NCBI RefSeq assembly: GCF_019049325.1
Contig: NZ_JAGMUO010000011.1
Span: 124,001-188,000, forward strand
Direction of reading: 5' to 3'
Source of the DNA: Streptomyces sp. AC512_CC834
GTDB lineage: Bacteria; Actinomycetota; Actinomycetes; Streptomycetales; Streptomycetaceae
Length of the DNA: 64,000 nt
The notes under the pieces are model-generated. The model searched no databases, was not told the origin of the DNA, and was given only the letters and a program-made list of their open reading frames with translations. Position numbers and translations under genes: made by a program. Below, one piece after another: positions 46,292 through 56,700 of the stretch (position 1 is its first letter; every line of letters begins with the position of its first letter).

Positions 46292-49200
46292 TGAGCGAAG
46301 GGCCGTGCCACCACCCAGGACGGCCGGCAGCCCGGAGGCGACCTGGCCGACGGCCTGGCCGGTGGGGGTGTTGCCGACCCCCTTGGTGTACACCCCGCCG
46401 GCGCCCGCGAAGGCCGGTTCGGCCGGCCCGTGCGGCACCGGATAATGGCCGATTCCGAGCGCCCTGCGCAGCCGGTACTCGTCCAGCGCGCCGGAGAACG
46501 CCATGCCCTGTCCGTGCGTACAGCCCATCGCGCGCAGGGCGACGATCTGTTCGGGCAGGTCCACACCATCGGCCACGGACTTCAGCCCGAGGTCGGTGGC
46601 GATGCGCAGCAGACCGCTGGTGATCTTGTGCAGTCGCGCCGACTCCACGACACCCTCGACCAGGCCCCGGTCGAGCTTGAGGACGTCCACGGGCAGCCGC
46701 CGCAGGGCGGTGATCGCCGCATAGCCGTTGCCGAACCCGTCCAGCGCGATCCTGACGCCCACCCTTCGCAGGGCGTTCAGCCGGCGGTCCAGCTCGTCGA
46801 GACCGACCCGTGGATCGATGTCCGACAGCTCGATCACAAGAGAGCCGGGTGGCAGTCCGTGCCGGGTCAGCAGGGCCTCCACGGAGCCCAGCGGCATGGA
46901 GCGGTCCAGCAGGCGGCGGGCGCCGATGCGTATGGCCACGGTCACGGACAGCCCGGTCGCCGCGCGCTCGGCGGCCTGTTCCACGGCCTCCCGGAGCACC
47001 CAGCGGTCCAGTTCGGCGGTCCTGTCGCCGTCCTCGGTCACCCGCAGGAACTCGGCCGGGGTGAACAGCACGCCCTGCGAGGAGCGCCACCGCGCCTGGG
47101 CGCAGACCGACGTGATCCGGCCGTCCGCGAGGGAGACCACCGGCTGGTGCAGCAGCGCGAACTCGCCGTCGTGCAGCGCGGCCCGCAGGCGGGTGGCCAG
47201 CTCGGCCTTGCGTACGACGTCCTGCTGCATCTGCGGCCGGTACAGCTCGACGCGTCCCTTGCCGCTCGCCTTCGCCCGGTACATCGCCAGGTCGGCGTTG
47301 CGCAGCAACTCGCCTGCTCCCAGGCCGGGTTCGGCGAAGGCGACGCCGATGGAGGCGTTGACACGGACATCGTTGCCGTCGATGAGGTAGGGCTGCGAGA
47401 GGGTCATGCGCAGGCGGTCGGCGAGTTCCCGGATGTGGCCCTCGCGGGCTGCCCGGTCCCGGACGCCGTCCCCGACGATCAGGGCCGCGAACTCGTCGCC
47501 GCCCAGTCTGGAGGCGGTGTCCCCCTTGCGCACGGCCTCGTGGAGTCTGCGGGCGGCCTGGACGAGCAGCTCGTCCCCGGCCTGGTGACCGATGGTGTCG
47601 TTGACGCCCTTGAAGCCGTCGAGGTCGATGAAGAGCACGGCCGTCCCGCGCAGGGCGGCGCCGCGGTCCAAGGCGCGGCGGCCGGACAGGGCCTGCTGGA
47701 CGCGCCGGGTGAACAGGGCGCGGTTGGGCAGGTCGGTGAGCGGGTCGTGTTCCGCGTTGTGCTGGAGCTGTGCCTGGAGGCGCACTCTCTCGGTGACGTC
47801 GCGGCTGTTGAAGATGAGGCCGCCGTGGTGCCGGTTGACGGTCGACTCGACGTTGAGCCAGCCTCCTTCCCCGGACCGGAAGCGGCACTCGATGCGCGTG
47901 GTGGGTTCCTCGACCGGGCTGGCGGCCAGGAACCGGCGTACCTCGTGCACCACGCAGCCGAGGTCCTCGGGGTGGATGAGCCCGGCCAGTTCGCTGCCCA
48001 CGAGTTCCTCCGCGGGGCGTCCGTAGACGCCGGCGGCGGCCGGGGAGACGTAGCGGAGGATGCCGTTGGGCGCGGCGATCATGATGACGTCGCTGGAGCC
48101 CTGCACCAGGGAGCGGAAGTGGTTCTCCTTCTGGGCCAGTTCCTGGGTGAGGACGATGTTGTCGAGCAGCATGATGCCCTGCCGGACGACGAGCGCGAGC
48201 ACCACGGTGCCGCCGGTCAGCAGCACCACGCGGTCGACGCTGCGGCCGTTGAGAACGTTGTAGAGGATGCCCAGGGTGCAGACCGCGGCCGCGAGGTACG
48301 GGGTGAGCGCGGCCAGGGACCCGGCGATGGGCCGGGAGGCCGGATAGCGGCCTCGCTCGCCGCCCTGTCCGGGGCCTGGGCCGGGGCCGGGCAAGGAGGT
48401 CGAGGCGGAGGTGGAGGCGGACGTGGAGGTGGAGGTGGAGGTGGCGGGGGGCGTGGGCTGGTGGCCGGTGCCGCGCTGTCCGGGCATGTGCTCGCGCACC
48501 ACGCGTGTGTGCCCGCCGGGACCCTCCCCGTGCGACGAGGGCCGCCGGTGCCGGGACACCGCCCAGGGGGCGTACGCGAGCAGCAGGGAGCCGGCGAACC
48601 AGCCCGCGTCGAGCAACTGTCCGGAGCGGTAGCTGTTGTGCAGCAGCGGCGAGGTGAACAGGGCGTCGCACATCACCGTCAGGGCGAGCGCGCCGATGGC
48701 GGTGTTGACCGCGGATCTGCAGACCGGTGACCGCCTGAAGTGCAGCGCGAGCACCATGCTGACGAGAGCGATGTCGAGCAGCGGGTACGCCACGGAGAGC
48801 GCGGAGTGCGCCACGCTGGACCCGCCCCCGGCCTTCGCCGCCTGGGCGAGCGCGAGGCTCCAGGCCAGGGTCAGCAGCGAACCGCCGATCAGCCAGGCGT
48901 CCAGGCCCAGGCAGATCCAGCCGGCCTTCGTCACCGGCCGCTTGGCCAGCACGAGCAGCCCCACGATGGCGGGCGGCGCGAAGCACAGGAAGAACAGGTC
49001 GGCGTAGCTGGGACTGGGCACGGGCACCCGGAGTACGACCTCGTACCACCCCCAGACCAGGTTGCCCAGGGACGCCATCGCCGAGGAGAGGGCGAAGAGC
49101 AGCCAGGCGGGTCGAAAGCGGACGCGGCGCCCGCGGGCGTAGAGGAAGCAGGAGACGGCGGCGGCGCCCGCGGCGGCGCTCAGCCCGAAGTCGCCCATGA

Positions 49201-49546
49201 TCTTGGCGACGTACTCCGAACCCCAGCCGAGCGCGGCACCGACGGCGTAGGCCGCGCAGACCAGGGCCAGCACGAGCTGGCGGACGAGGGGCGGTCCGCC
49301 GACGGCGGCCGAGGGCCGGGACAGCAGCGGTCCGGGCGGGGCCTGGGTGCGCAGCACTCCGTCCAGAGTGGGCACGGGGGGCGGACTCACCGTGGCCTCC
49401 CGGTCCGCACCGCTCCCGCGCCCCACGGACATCGGCGGGCCGGCCGGCCCCGTCCGCGTGCGGTCGTGGCCGTGGTCGTGGCCGTGGCCGTGGCCGTGCG
49501 CCAGGGTCGCCGGCGGCGGCTCCGCCGCGTCGGATCGTTGGTCCAT
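46262..49546 (-). CDS. Membrane PAS-GGDEF-EAL protein with degenerate EAL domain (CdgF-like)
   Basis: A 1094-residue cyclic-di-GMP protein. Order: His/Gly-rich head (AHGHGHGHDHGHD), about eight membrane segments, a Ser/Thr-rich loop, further membrane segments, a PAS domain (HFRSLVQGSSDVIMIAAPNGILRYVSPAA), a GGDEF domain with intact GGDEF at about 682-686 and an RxxD inhibitory site (RKGD) five residues before it, and an EAL domain. In the EAL domain the EAL signature reads CAQ (about 815), NLS-like reads RIG, DDFG reads DGFG and AEGVE reads ADGVD, so phosphodiesterase activity is unlikely. By position it matches S. coelicolor CdgF, from memory. The ATG at 49546 is preferred but its ribosome site is weak. 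Confidence 0.88.
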   Translation of the reverse strand: MDQRSDAAEPPPATLAHGHGHGHDHGHDRTRTGPAGPPMSVGRGSGADREATVSPPPVPTLDGVLRTQAPPGPLLSRPSAAVGGPPLVRQLVLALVCAAYAVGAALGWGSEYVAKIMGDFGLSAAAGAAAVSCFLYARGRRVRFRPAWLLFALSSAMASLGNLVWGWYEVVLRVPVPSPSYADLFFLCFAPPAIVGLLVLAKRPVTKAGWICLGLDAWLIGGSLLTLAWSLALAQAAKAGGGSSVAHSALSVAYPLLDIALVSMVLALHFRRSPVCRSAVNTAIGALALTVMCDALFTSPLLHNSYRSGQLLDAGWFAGSLLLAYAPWAVSRHRRPSSHGEGPGGHTRVVREHMPGQRGTGHQPTPPATSTSTSTSASTSASTSLPGPGPGPGQGGERGRYPASRPIAGSLAALTPYLAAAVCTLGILYNVLNGRSVDRVVLLTGGTVVLALVVRQGIMLLDNIVLTQELAQKENHFRSLVQGSSDVIMIAAPNGILRYVSPAAAGVYGRPAEELVGSELAGLIHPEDLGCVVHEVRRFLAASPVEEPTTRIECRFRSGEGGWLNVESTVNRHHGGLIFNSRDVTERVRLQAQLQHNAEHDPLTDLPNRALFTRRVQQALSGRRALDRGAALRGTAVLFIDLDGFKGVNDTIGHQAGDELLVQAARRLHEAVRKGDTASRLGGDEFAALIVGDGVRDRAAREGHIRELADRLRMTLSQPYLIDGNDVRVNASIGVAFAEPGLGAGELLRNADLAMYRAKASGKGRVELYRPQMQQDVVRKAELATRLRAALHDGEFALLHQPVVSLADGRITSVCAQARWRSSQGVLFTPAEFLRVTEDGDRTAELDRWVLREAVEQAAERAATGLSVTVAIRIGARRLLDRSMPLGSVEALLTRHGLPPGSLVIELSDIDPRVGLDELDRRLNALRRVGVRIALDGFGNGYAAITALRRLPVDVLKLDRGLVEGVVESARLHKITSGLLRIATDLGLKSVADGVDLPEQIVALRAMGCTHGQGMAFSGALDEYRLRRALGIGHYPVPHGPAEPAFAGAGGVYTKGVGNTPTGQAVGQVASGLPAVLGGGTALRSHNETPVPPT

Positions 49547-49743
49547 AGGCCGTGCATCGCCCGTCGCCCCCCTCACAGTCTGAGATGTCCATCCCCGGCG
49601 CCGTACGGTGCGCGGCGCATCCCCTGTCGGACGATACACCAGTCTCGTCACTCAGGGACATAGCTTCTCTACGCTCCGTGACGACCAGCGGATATGCGCG
49701 TACCCACCGCATCCGGGGAGTTGCGGAGGGTACCCGAAACGGA

Positions 49744-50685
49744 TTACGCGCCCGTCGTCAGGATCACGTTGCGCAGCGGTTCCTGGTTCACGAAACGGTT
49801 CAACTGGTCCACCAGCAGCCGCTTGGCGCGCGGCAGGAAGGCGGAGGTCGGCCCGCCCGCGTGCGGGCTGACGACTATGCCGGGAGCATGCCACAGGGGA
49901 TGGCCCGGCGGCAGCGGTTCGGGGTCGGTCACGTCGAGGGCCGCGGTGAGGCGTCCGCTTTCCAGTTCGGCGAGCAACGCTTTCGTGTCCACGACCGGTC
50001 CGCGCGCGACGTTGACGAGCAGGGCACCGTCCTTCATCCGGGCCAGGAACTCCGCGTCGGCCAGGCCGCGGGTGGCCTCGGTGAGCGGTGTGGAGAGGAT
50101 GACGACGTCGGCCCGAGGGAGCAGGGCGGGCAGCTCGGTGAGCGGGTGCACGGGCCCGCGCTCCGTGGTGCGGGCGGAGCGCGCGACGCGCACCACCGGC
50201 GCGACTTCGAACGGCACGAGCCGGTCCTCGATCGCGGCGCCGATCGCCCCGTACCCGACGATGAGGACCGTCCGGTCCGCGAGCGCGGGCCGGAACCCGC
50301 CGAGCCACTCGCCGCGGTCCTGCGCCCGCACGAAGTCCGGGATGCCGCGCAGCGACGCAAGGATCAGGGCCAGGGTCAGCTCCGCGGTGCTGGCCTCGTG
50401 CACACCGCGCGCGTTGCACAGGCGTACGCCCGCGGGCAGGTGCTTCAGGCCGGGCTCCACGTGGTCGATGCCCGCGGAGAGGGTCTGGACGACCTGGACG
50501 GAGCGCATCTGGGGCAGCGGCCGTACGCCGACCATGCTGGGCTTCATGTAGGGGACGACGTAGAACGCGCAGTCGGCCGGGTCGGCGGGGAAGGTCTCCT
50601 CGCCGACCCAGTGGCGGTAGGCGGGGCCCTCGGGGAGGCCCTCGATGTCGTCCGGCGGGATGGGCAGCCACACGTCAGCAGTCAT
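49744..50685 (-). CDS. D-isomer-specific 2-hydroxyacid dehydrogenase
   Basis: A 313-residue NAD(P)-dependent dehydrogenase of the D-2-hydroxyacid family. The Rossmann motif is VGYGAIGAAIEDRL (about residues 140-153). The family signature contains SHAGG in its ending segment VVSPHAGG, with catalytic His, and Arg/Glu in NVARGPVVDTKAL and VTDPEPLPPGHPLW. The substrate (glyoxylate/hydroxypyruvate-type) cannot be assigned. It is divergent from the aldo/keto reductase gene. Confidence 0.9.
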   Translation of the reverse strand: MTADVWLPIPPDDIEGLPEGPAYRHWVGEETFPADPADCAFYVVPYMKPSMVGVRPLPQMRSVQVVQTLSAGIDHVEPGLKHLPAGVRLCNARGVHEASTAELTLALILASLRGIPDFVRAQDRGEWLGGFRPALADRTVLIVGYGAIGAAIEDRLVPFEVAPVVRVARSARTTERGPVHPLTELPALLPRADVVILSTPLTEATRGLADAEFLARMKDGALLVNVARGPVVDTKALLAELESGRLTAALDVTDPEPLPPGHPLWHAPGIVVSPHAGGPTSAFLPRAKRLLVDQLNRFVNQEPLRNVILTTGA

Positions 50686-50760
50686 GGTCAGGAGGCTATG
50701 TCAGGGGGCGAAGAGGCAGAGGTTAGGTTGGGTGACCTGACGAGGGAGGGTCACGACCAG

Positions 50761-51759
50761 GTGGAGCGCAGGACGATCGGCGCGACGGCGCTCGCGGTGG
50801 GGGCCGTCGGACTGGGGTGCATGCCGATGAACTGGGCGTACAGCGCGTCCCGGCAGCGGGGCGACGAGTCGGTCAGGGCGGTGCACCGGGCCCTCGACCT
50901 GGGTGCTTGCCTGCTGGACACGGCGGACATGTACGGCCCGTTCACCAACGAGCTACTGCTGGGGCGGGTGTTGCGGGAGCGGCGGTCCGACGCCTTCGTG
51001 TCGACCAAGGTCGGTCTGCTGGTGGGCGAGCAGCACATCGTGGCCAACGGCCGTCCCGGCTATGTGAGGCGGGCCTGCGACGCCTCGCTGCGCCGGCTCC
51101 AGACGGACGTCATTGACCTCTACCAACTGCACCGGGCCGACCCCGAGATACCCGTCGAGGAGACCTGGGGCGCGATGGCGGACCTGGTGCGGGCCGGGAA
51201 GGTACGGGCGCTCGGCCTGTGCGCGGTCGGCGCGCGGTCGGCCCGGCGGCCCGGGGCGCGGCTGCACGACGCGACGATCCGCCAACTGGAGCGGGTGCAG
51301 CAGGTCTTCCCCGTGAGCGCCGTGCAGGCCGAGCTGTCGGTGTGGTCGCCGGAGGCGCTGCGGACGCTGCTGCCCTGGTGCGTCTCGCGCGGCGTCGGCT
51401 TCCTCGCCGCGATGCCGCTGGGCAACGGCTACCTGACCGGCACGCTGACGCCCGGCCAGGGCTTCGAACCGGAGGACCTGCGCGCCCGGCATCCCCGCTT
51501 CACCGCCGAGATGATGGCCGCCAACCAGCCGATCGTGGCCGCGCTGCGCCGGATCGCGGCCCGGCACGGCGACGGGGTCACCGCGGCGCAGGTGGCGCTG
51601 GCCTGGGTGCTGGCACAGGGGCAGCACGTGGTGCCGGTGCCCGGCACCAAGCAGGAGCGCTGGGTGACGGAGAACGCGCGGGCGGCAACGCTGCGACTGA
51701 CGGAGCACGACCTGGCGGAGATCCGCGGGCTGCCGCCGGCCCAGGGCTCCTGGGAGTAA
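50761..51759 (+). CDS. Aldo/keto reductase
   Basis: A 332-residue NADPH-dependent reductase with a TIM barrel. Catalytic residues are visible: Asp and Tyr in LLDTADMYGP (about 48-57), Lys in FVSTKVGLL (about 84) and His in LYQLHRADPE (about 126). The terminal VVPVPGTKQERWVTENARA is the cofactor-binding end. The GTG at 50761 is chosen for GGGAGGG about ten bases upstream and because VERRTIGATALAVGAVGLGCMPMNW is the family's usual start; an ATG at 50698 has a too-close site. Confidence 0.9.
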   Translation: MERRTIGATALAVGAVGLGCMPMNWAYSASRQRGDESVRAVHRALDLGACLLDTADMYGPFTNELLLGRVLRERRSDAFVSTKVGLLVGEQHIVANGRPGYVRRACDASLRRLQTDVIDLYQLHRADPEIPVEETWGAMADLVRAGKVRALGLCAVGARSARRPGARLHDATIRQLERVQQVFPVSAVQAELSVWSPEALRTLLPWCVSRGVGFLAAMPLGNGYLTGTLTPGQGFEPEDLRARHPRFTAEMMAANQPIVAALRRIAARHGDGVTAAQVALAWVLAQGQHVVPVPGTKQERWVTENARAATLRLTEHDLAEIRGLPPAQGSWE

Positions 51760-51779
51760 CGGTCACGCCCCTCCGCCGC

Positions 51780-52210
51780 GGGGGCCGCTACCGGCCCCGG
51801 GCCGGATCCGCGCCGGGTCCGCCGCGGAATCCGCCACAGAGCTCGCCGCCGGATCCGCCGCCGGGCCCGCTGCCGGGTCGGCTGCCGGATCCGCCGAGGA
51901 GTCCGCCACGGGATCCGCCGCCAGGTTCGCCGCAGGGCAAGCCGCGGGGTTCGCTGCCGGATCCGCCGCCCGGCCCGCCACGGGATCCGCCGCCCCGCCC
52001 GCCGGATCCGCCGCCGGGCCACTGCCGGACCCGCCGCAGGGCTCGCTGCCGGGTAAACCGCGAGTTTCGCCGCCGAGCCCGCTGCCGAGTCCGCCGCGCG
52101 GTCCGCCGCCAGGTTCGCCGGCGGGCCCGCCGCCAGGTCGGCCGCCCGGTTCGCCGCCGGATCCGCCGCGCGGTTCGTCGCGGGGCCCGCTGTCGGTTCG
52201 CTGGTGGGTT
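51780..52210. repeat. Degenerate 12-bp minisatellite
   Basis: About 430 bases built from roughly 35 degenerate copies of a 12-base unit near GGATCCGCCGCC. On the plus strand it would read as Pro-rich (PPDP-like) and on the minus strand as AADP-like four-residue steps. It fills the gap between the aldo/keto reductase stop and the glucose dehydrogenase start. I see no supportable gene in it. Confidence 0.85.
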
Positions 52211-52284
52211 CGGGATTCGGGGATCGGGAACTTGGGGAGCGCGTGCGGTGTATGACAGGGGGAACCCGCCGCGTCGAAGGGACC

Positions 52285-53460
52285 ATGATCGTGCAACGTC
52301 GAGCCGTGCCGGCCGTGCTGGCCGCCGCTCTCCTGCTGACGGCCGGCTGCTCCTCCGGCTCCTCCGACGGCGCGGACCCGTCGGGAGCGGACGGCAGCAC
52401 CTCCCCGACCAGTACGGCGGCCCAGTCCTCGCCCGCCGGATCACCCGCCGAACAGACGCCGCCCGCGAAGGGCTCTGTGAAGGTGCTCCGTACGGTCGCC
52501 ACGGGGCTGAAGAGCCCCTGGGGTCTGGCTCCGCTGCCAGGCGGGGACCTGATCGTCTCCTCGCGCGACGAGGCCACGCTCACGCGGGTCGACGACAAGA
52601 CGGGCAAGAAGACCGAGCTGGGCGAGATCCCCGGGGTGTCCCCGTCCGGCGAGGGCGGCCTGCTCGGCATCGCGCTCTCCCCCGACTACGCCTCGGACCA
52701 CATGATCTACGCGTACTTCACCTCCGCCTCGGACAACCGCATCGTGCGCGTGCTGTACGACGAGAAGAAGCCGTCCGGGGAGCAACTGGGCGCGCCGGAC
52801 ACGGTCTTCCGGGGGATTCCCAAGGGCGTCATCCACAACGGCGGGCGGATCGCGTTCGGCCCCGACAAGATGCTGTACGCGGGCACGGGCGAGAGCGGTG
52901 ACAAGGGCCTGTCGCAGGACAAGGAGTCCCTCGGCGGCAAGATCCTGCGGATGACGCCGGACGGCGAACCGGCGCCCGGCAACCCCTTCCCCGACTCCCC
53001 GGTGTACTCGTACGGCCACCGGAACGTGCAGGGGCTGGCCTGGGACGACAAGCAGCGGCTGTTCGCCTCGGAGTTCGGTCAGGACACCTGGGACGAGCTG
53101 AACGCGATCAAGCCGGGCGACAACTACGGCTGGCCCGAGGCCGAGGGCAAGGGCGGCGGCTCCGGGTTCCACGACCCCGTCGCGCAGTGGAGTACCGACG
53201 AGGCCTCCCCCAGCGGTGTCGCCTACGCCGAGGGTTCGGTGTGGATGGCGGGGCTGGGCGGTGAGCGGCTGTGGCGGATCCCGCTCAAGGGCACGGAAAC
53301 CTCCGCCGAACCGCAGGCCTTCCTGGAGGGCGAGTACGGCCGGCTGCGCACCGTGGCGCCGGCGGGCGGCGACAAGCTGTGGCTGGTGACCAGCAACACG
53401 GACGGCCGGGGCGACGCGAAGGGCGACGACGACCGGATCCTGGAGCTGGAGGTGAAGTAG
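52285..53460 (+). CDS. Glucose/sorbosone dehydrogenase-family lipoprotein
   Basis: A 391-residue exported lipoprotein: signal peptide with lipobox LTAGC near residues 15-19, a Ser/Asp-rich spacer, then a six-bladed beta-propeller of the soluble PQQ glucose dehydrogenase family. Markers are ATGLKSPWGLAPLPGGDLIVSSRDEATLTRV, GEGGLLGIALSPDYASDHMIYAYFTS, HNGGRIAFGPDKMLYAGTGE, YSYGHRNVQGLAWD and FGQDTWDELNAIKPGDNYGWPEAEG (calcium- and PQQ-site regions). The ATG at 52285 has AAGGG a few bases upstream. Sugar substrate unknown. Confidence 0.9.
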   Translation: MIVQRRAVPAVLAAALLLTAGCSSGSSDGADPSGADGSTSPTSTAAQSSPAGSPAEQTPPAKGSVKVLRTVATGLKSPWGLAPLPGGDLIVSSRDEATLTRVDDKTGKKTELGEIPGVSPSGEGGLLGIALSPDYASDHMIYAYFTSASDNRIVRVLYDEKKPSGEQLGAPDTVFRGIPKGVIHNGGRIAFGPDKMLYAGTGESGDKGLSQDKESLGGKILRMTPDGEPAPGNPFPDSPVYSYGHRNVQGLAWDDKQRLFASEFGQDTWDELNAIKPGDNYGWPEAEGKGGGSGFHDPVAQWSTDEASPSGVAYAEGSVWMAGLGGERLWRIPLKGTETSAEPQAFLEGEYGRLRTVAPAGGDKLWLVTSNTDGRGDAKGDDDRILELEVK

Positions 53461-53468
53461 GCGGCGGC

Positions 53469-53666
53469 CTACTCGTCCCGCGGGGGCGAGGTCTCCGCCT
53501 CGTCGGAGCGCGGCCGCTGGATGACGACCTTGCCCGAGGTGAGGTCTATCGGACCGTGCCCGCCGTCGCCGTCACCGACGTCCTCGCGGGTCAGTTCCAG
53601 GCGGTTCTGCTCGTCGCGGGTGTGTTTGCGGCCGGGGGAGAACAGTTCCTCGAATGCGTTGAACAC
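53469..53666 (-). CDS. DUF6191 small protein
   Basis: A 65-residue acidic-tailed protein that fits DUF6191, a Streptomyces-typical family (MFNAFEELFSPGRKHTRDEQ start, then DVGDGDGGHGPIDLTSGKVVI). No membrane segment or Cys. It is convergent with the glucose dehydrogenase lipoprotein gene, ending 9 bases from its stop. Function unknown. Confidence 0.8.
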   Translation of the reverse strand: MFNAFEELFSPGRKHTRDEQNRLELTREDVGDGDGGHGPIDLTSGKVVIQRPRSDEAETSPPRDE

Positions 53667-53704
53667 GGTGCCTCCGTCGCTCGGCGTCCCTTACAGCGTA
53701 AGCC

Positions 53705-56700
53705 TCACTCCGTCGAACGGGACGTGAGCCGTTCGGCGGGGAACAGCGCCAGCCGGTGGGCCACCGCGGCCGCCTCGCCGCGGCCGGAGACGCCGAGTTT
53801 GGCCAGGATGTTGGACACGTGGACGCTGGCCGTCTTGGGCGAGATGAAGAGCTCCTCGGCTATCTGGCGGTTGGTGCGGCCGTCGGAGACCAGCCGCAGG
53901 ACGTCGCGCTCCCGGCCGGTCAGGCCCAGGGCGTCGGCCGGGTCGACGGGCGCGGCGGCTGCGGCAGCGGGTCCGGCGGTGCCGCCGAGCGTGAGGCGGG
54001 CGCGCCGGCCGAGCAGGCCGACGGCGTCGGACAGCGGGCGTGCGCCGAGGTGGTCGGCGACGGTACGGGCCAGGCGCAGCAGCTCGGTGGCGCGGGCGCG
54101 CTCGTCCTCGCCGCCCGTCGCGAGGAGGGCGCCGGCCAGGCGGCGGCGGACGCGGGCGAGTTCGTAGGGGCGCTCCAGGCATTCGAAGGCGGTGACCGCC
54201 TCCGACCAGGTCTGCGGGGTGTCCAGGCCGTGGGCGCGGTGGAGTTCGGCGCGCACCCACCTCTCGTGGGCGGCCCAGACCGGGGCGCCCGTCGTCAGGG
54301 ACCTCGCGGCCTTGGCGAGGCGTTCGAGGATCTCGGCGCGCCCCTCTTCGGCGGCCGGCAGGGCGCGCGCGTCGGCCTCCGCCTCGGCGGCGGACAGCAG
54401 CAGCGGCCAGCCGTAGCGCTGGGTGCCGGGCGGGAAGCCCGCGTCCAGGACCCTGCCGAGTTCGGCGCGCGCGTCCGGGAGGCGGCCCTCGGCGGCGGCG
54501 ATGCCGACGGTGAGGGCGGCCAGCGGCAGGTGGTGCTGCGGCATGGGGTCGTGCGTGCCGTAGGCGGCGCGGGCCTCGGCGAGCAGCCTGGCGGCCTCGG
54601 AGCGCTCGCCGCGGGCGAGGGTGACGACGGCGCGCTTGAGTGCGGCGCCGCCGCGTGGTGCGGGGCTGCGGCCCGGCGCTCCGGCCATGTCCGCCGCCTC
54701 GAGGGCCTCGTCCCAGCGGCCCAGGGAGATGAGTGACTCGGCGAGGTTGCCCCAGACCCAGGCCTCGGACTCCAGCAGGCCCATCCGCCGGGTGAGGTCG
54801 ACGCCCTCGCGCAGGATGGTGAGCGCCTCCTCGGAGCGGCCGACGCTCTCCAGGGTCGAGGGCAGGTTGACGTGGCTGCGGGCCACCACGGCGGACCGGT
54901 CCTGTGCCACGACCAGATCCCTGACCTGGAACATCTCCGTGAGTCCCGCGTCGATGTGCCCCGCGTCCACCATCAGGCCGCCGAGGGTGAGCCGTGCGTT
55001 GAGCTCGATGTCGTCGGCGCCCACCATGCGCGCGTACTCGACGGCCCGTTCCGCGGCGGTCACCGCGCCGGGGCCGGGGCTGTGGAGCATCGACCAGTTC
55101 GCGGACATGGCCAGCACCTCGGCGTGCACCTGGGAGGGCGGCAGGCCGCGGACCAGTTCCTGGGCGATGCCCAGCTCCCGCCAGCCGTCGCCGCGGCCCT
55201 GCGCCTGGACCAGCAGCGAGCGCTGCGTCCAGAACCAGGCCGCGCGTTGCGGTTCCCGGTCGCTCGCGTCCGCGTCCGCGTCCGCATCCACGTCCGCATC
55301 CGCGCCGGTGCCGGCTGCGGCGCCGGCGTCCTGGTCGTCCTCCAGCAGGCGCAGCGCCCGCTTGGTGATCTTCATGGCGCGCTCGCGCTCCCCGCACAGC
55401 CGTCCGGCGACGGCGGCCTCGGCCATCAGGTCGAGGTAGCGCAGGGGCGTGGTGGCCGGGTCGCAGCCGCAGGGAGGGTAGACCTCGGTGTAGTCGACGG
55501 GGCGCAGGGTGGCGCGTACGTCGTCGGGGGTGGCGTCCCACAGTTCCATCGCGCGCTCCAGCAGTCGGAGCTGCTCGGAGTAGGCGTGCCGGCGGCGGGC
55601 CTCGACGGAGGCGTCCAGGACGGCGGGCAGGGCCTTGGCGGCGTCGTGGGCGTGGTACCAGTAGCTGGCCAGGCGCATCACGCGTTCGGCGGCGGGCACC
55701 AGGGCCGGATCCGCGTCCAGGGCTTCGGCGTAGCGGCGGTTGAGGCGGGAGCGTTCGCCGGGGAGCAGGTCGTCGCCGACGGCCTCGCGGACCAGGGAGT
55801 GGCGGAAGCGGTAGCCGTCGCCGTCGGGCGCGGGGAGCAGGATGTTGGCGTTCACGGCGGAGCGCAGCGCCTCGATGAGGTCGTCCTCGGCGAGCCGGGC
55901 GACGGCGGCGAGCAGCGGATACTCGACGGTGGAGCCGCCCTCGGCGACGATGCGCGCGACCCGCTGGGCGCTCTCGGGCAGGGCCTCGACGCGGACCAGG
56001 AGCAGGTCGCGCAGGGAGTCGGTGAGGCCGGCGCAACTGCCCTCGTGGGCGGCGACGGCGAGTTCCTCGACGAAGAAGGCGTTGCCGTCGGAGCGTTCGA
56101 AGATCTCGTCGACCTGGCGCGGGTCGGGCTCGTGGGCCAGGATCCCGGCGATCTGGCGGCACACCTCGTCCCGGGTGAAGCGGCCGAGTTCGAGGCGGCG
56201 GACGGTGCGCAGCCGGTCGAGTTCGGCGAGCAGGGGGCGCAGCGGGTGGCGGCGGTGGATGTCGTCGGAACGGTACGTGGCGAGGACGACGAGGCGGCCG
56301 GTGCGCAGGGTGCGGAAGAGGTAGGCGATCAGGTGGCGGGTGGAGGCGTCGGCCCAGTGCAGGTCCTCCAGGACGAGTACGACGGTGTGCCGGGCGGCGA
56401 CGCGCTCCAGCAGGCGGGCGGTGAGTTCGAAGAGGCGGGCCATGCTCTCCTCGTCGTGCCGGCCGCCGCCGGTGGCCTGCACGCTCTCGCCCAGTTCGGG
56501 CAGCAGCCGGGCCAGCTCCTCCTCCTGCCCTGCGGCCGCGTCGGCCAACTCGGCGGGCAGCAGGCGGCGCAGGGCGCGCAGGGCGGTGGAGAACGGGGCG
56601 AAGGGCAGCCCGTCGGCGCCGATCTCGACGCAGCCGCCCAGCGCGACGACGGCTCCCCGGCGGGCCGCGGCGGCGGCGAACTCCTCGACGAGGCGGGTCT

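Noticed and set aside
51763..52296. Minus-strand gene encoding an AADP-repeat protein
   Set aside because: All frames are open because the repeat period is 12 bases; there is no good ribosome site, and it overlaps the lipoprotein start on the other strand.
51219..52901. Plus-strand collagen-like frame through the 12-bp repeat
   Set aside because: It is out of frame with both flanking genes, and its ends are shadows of them.
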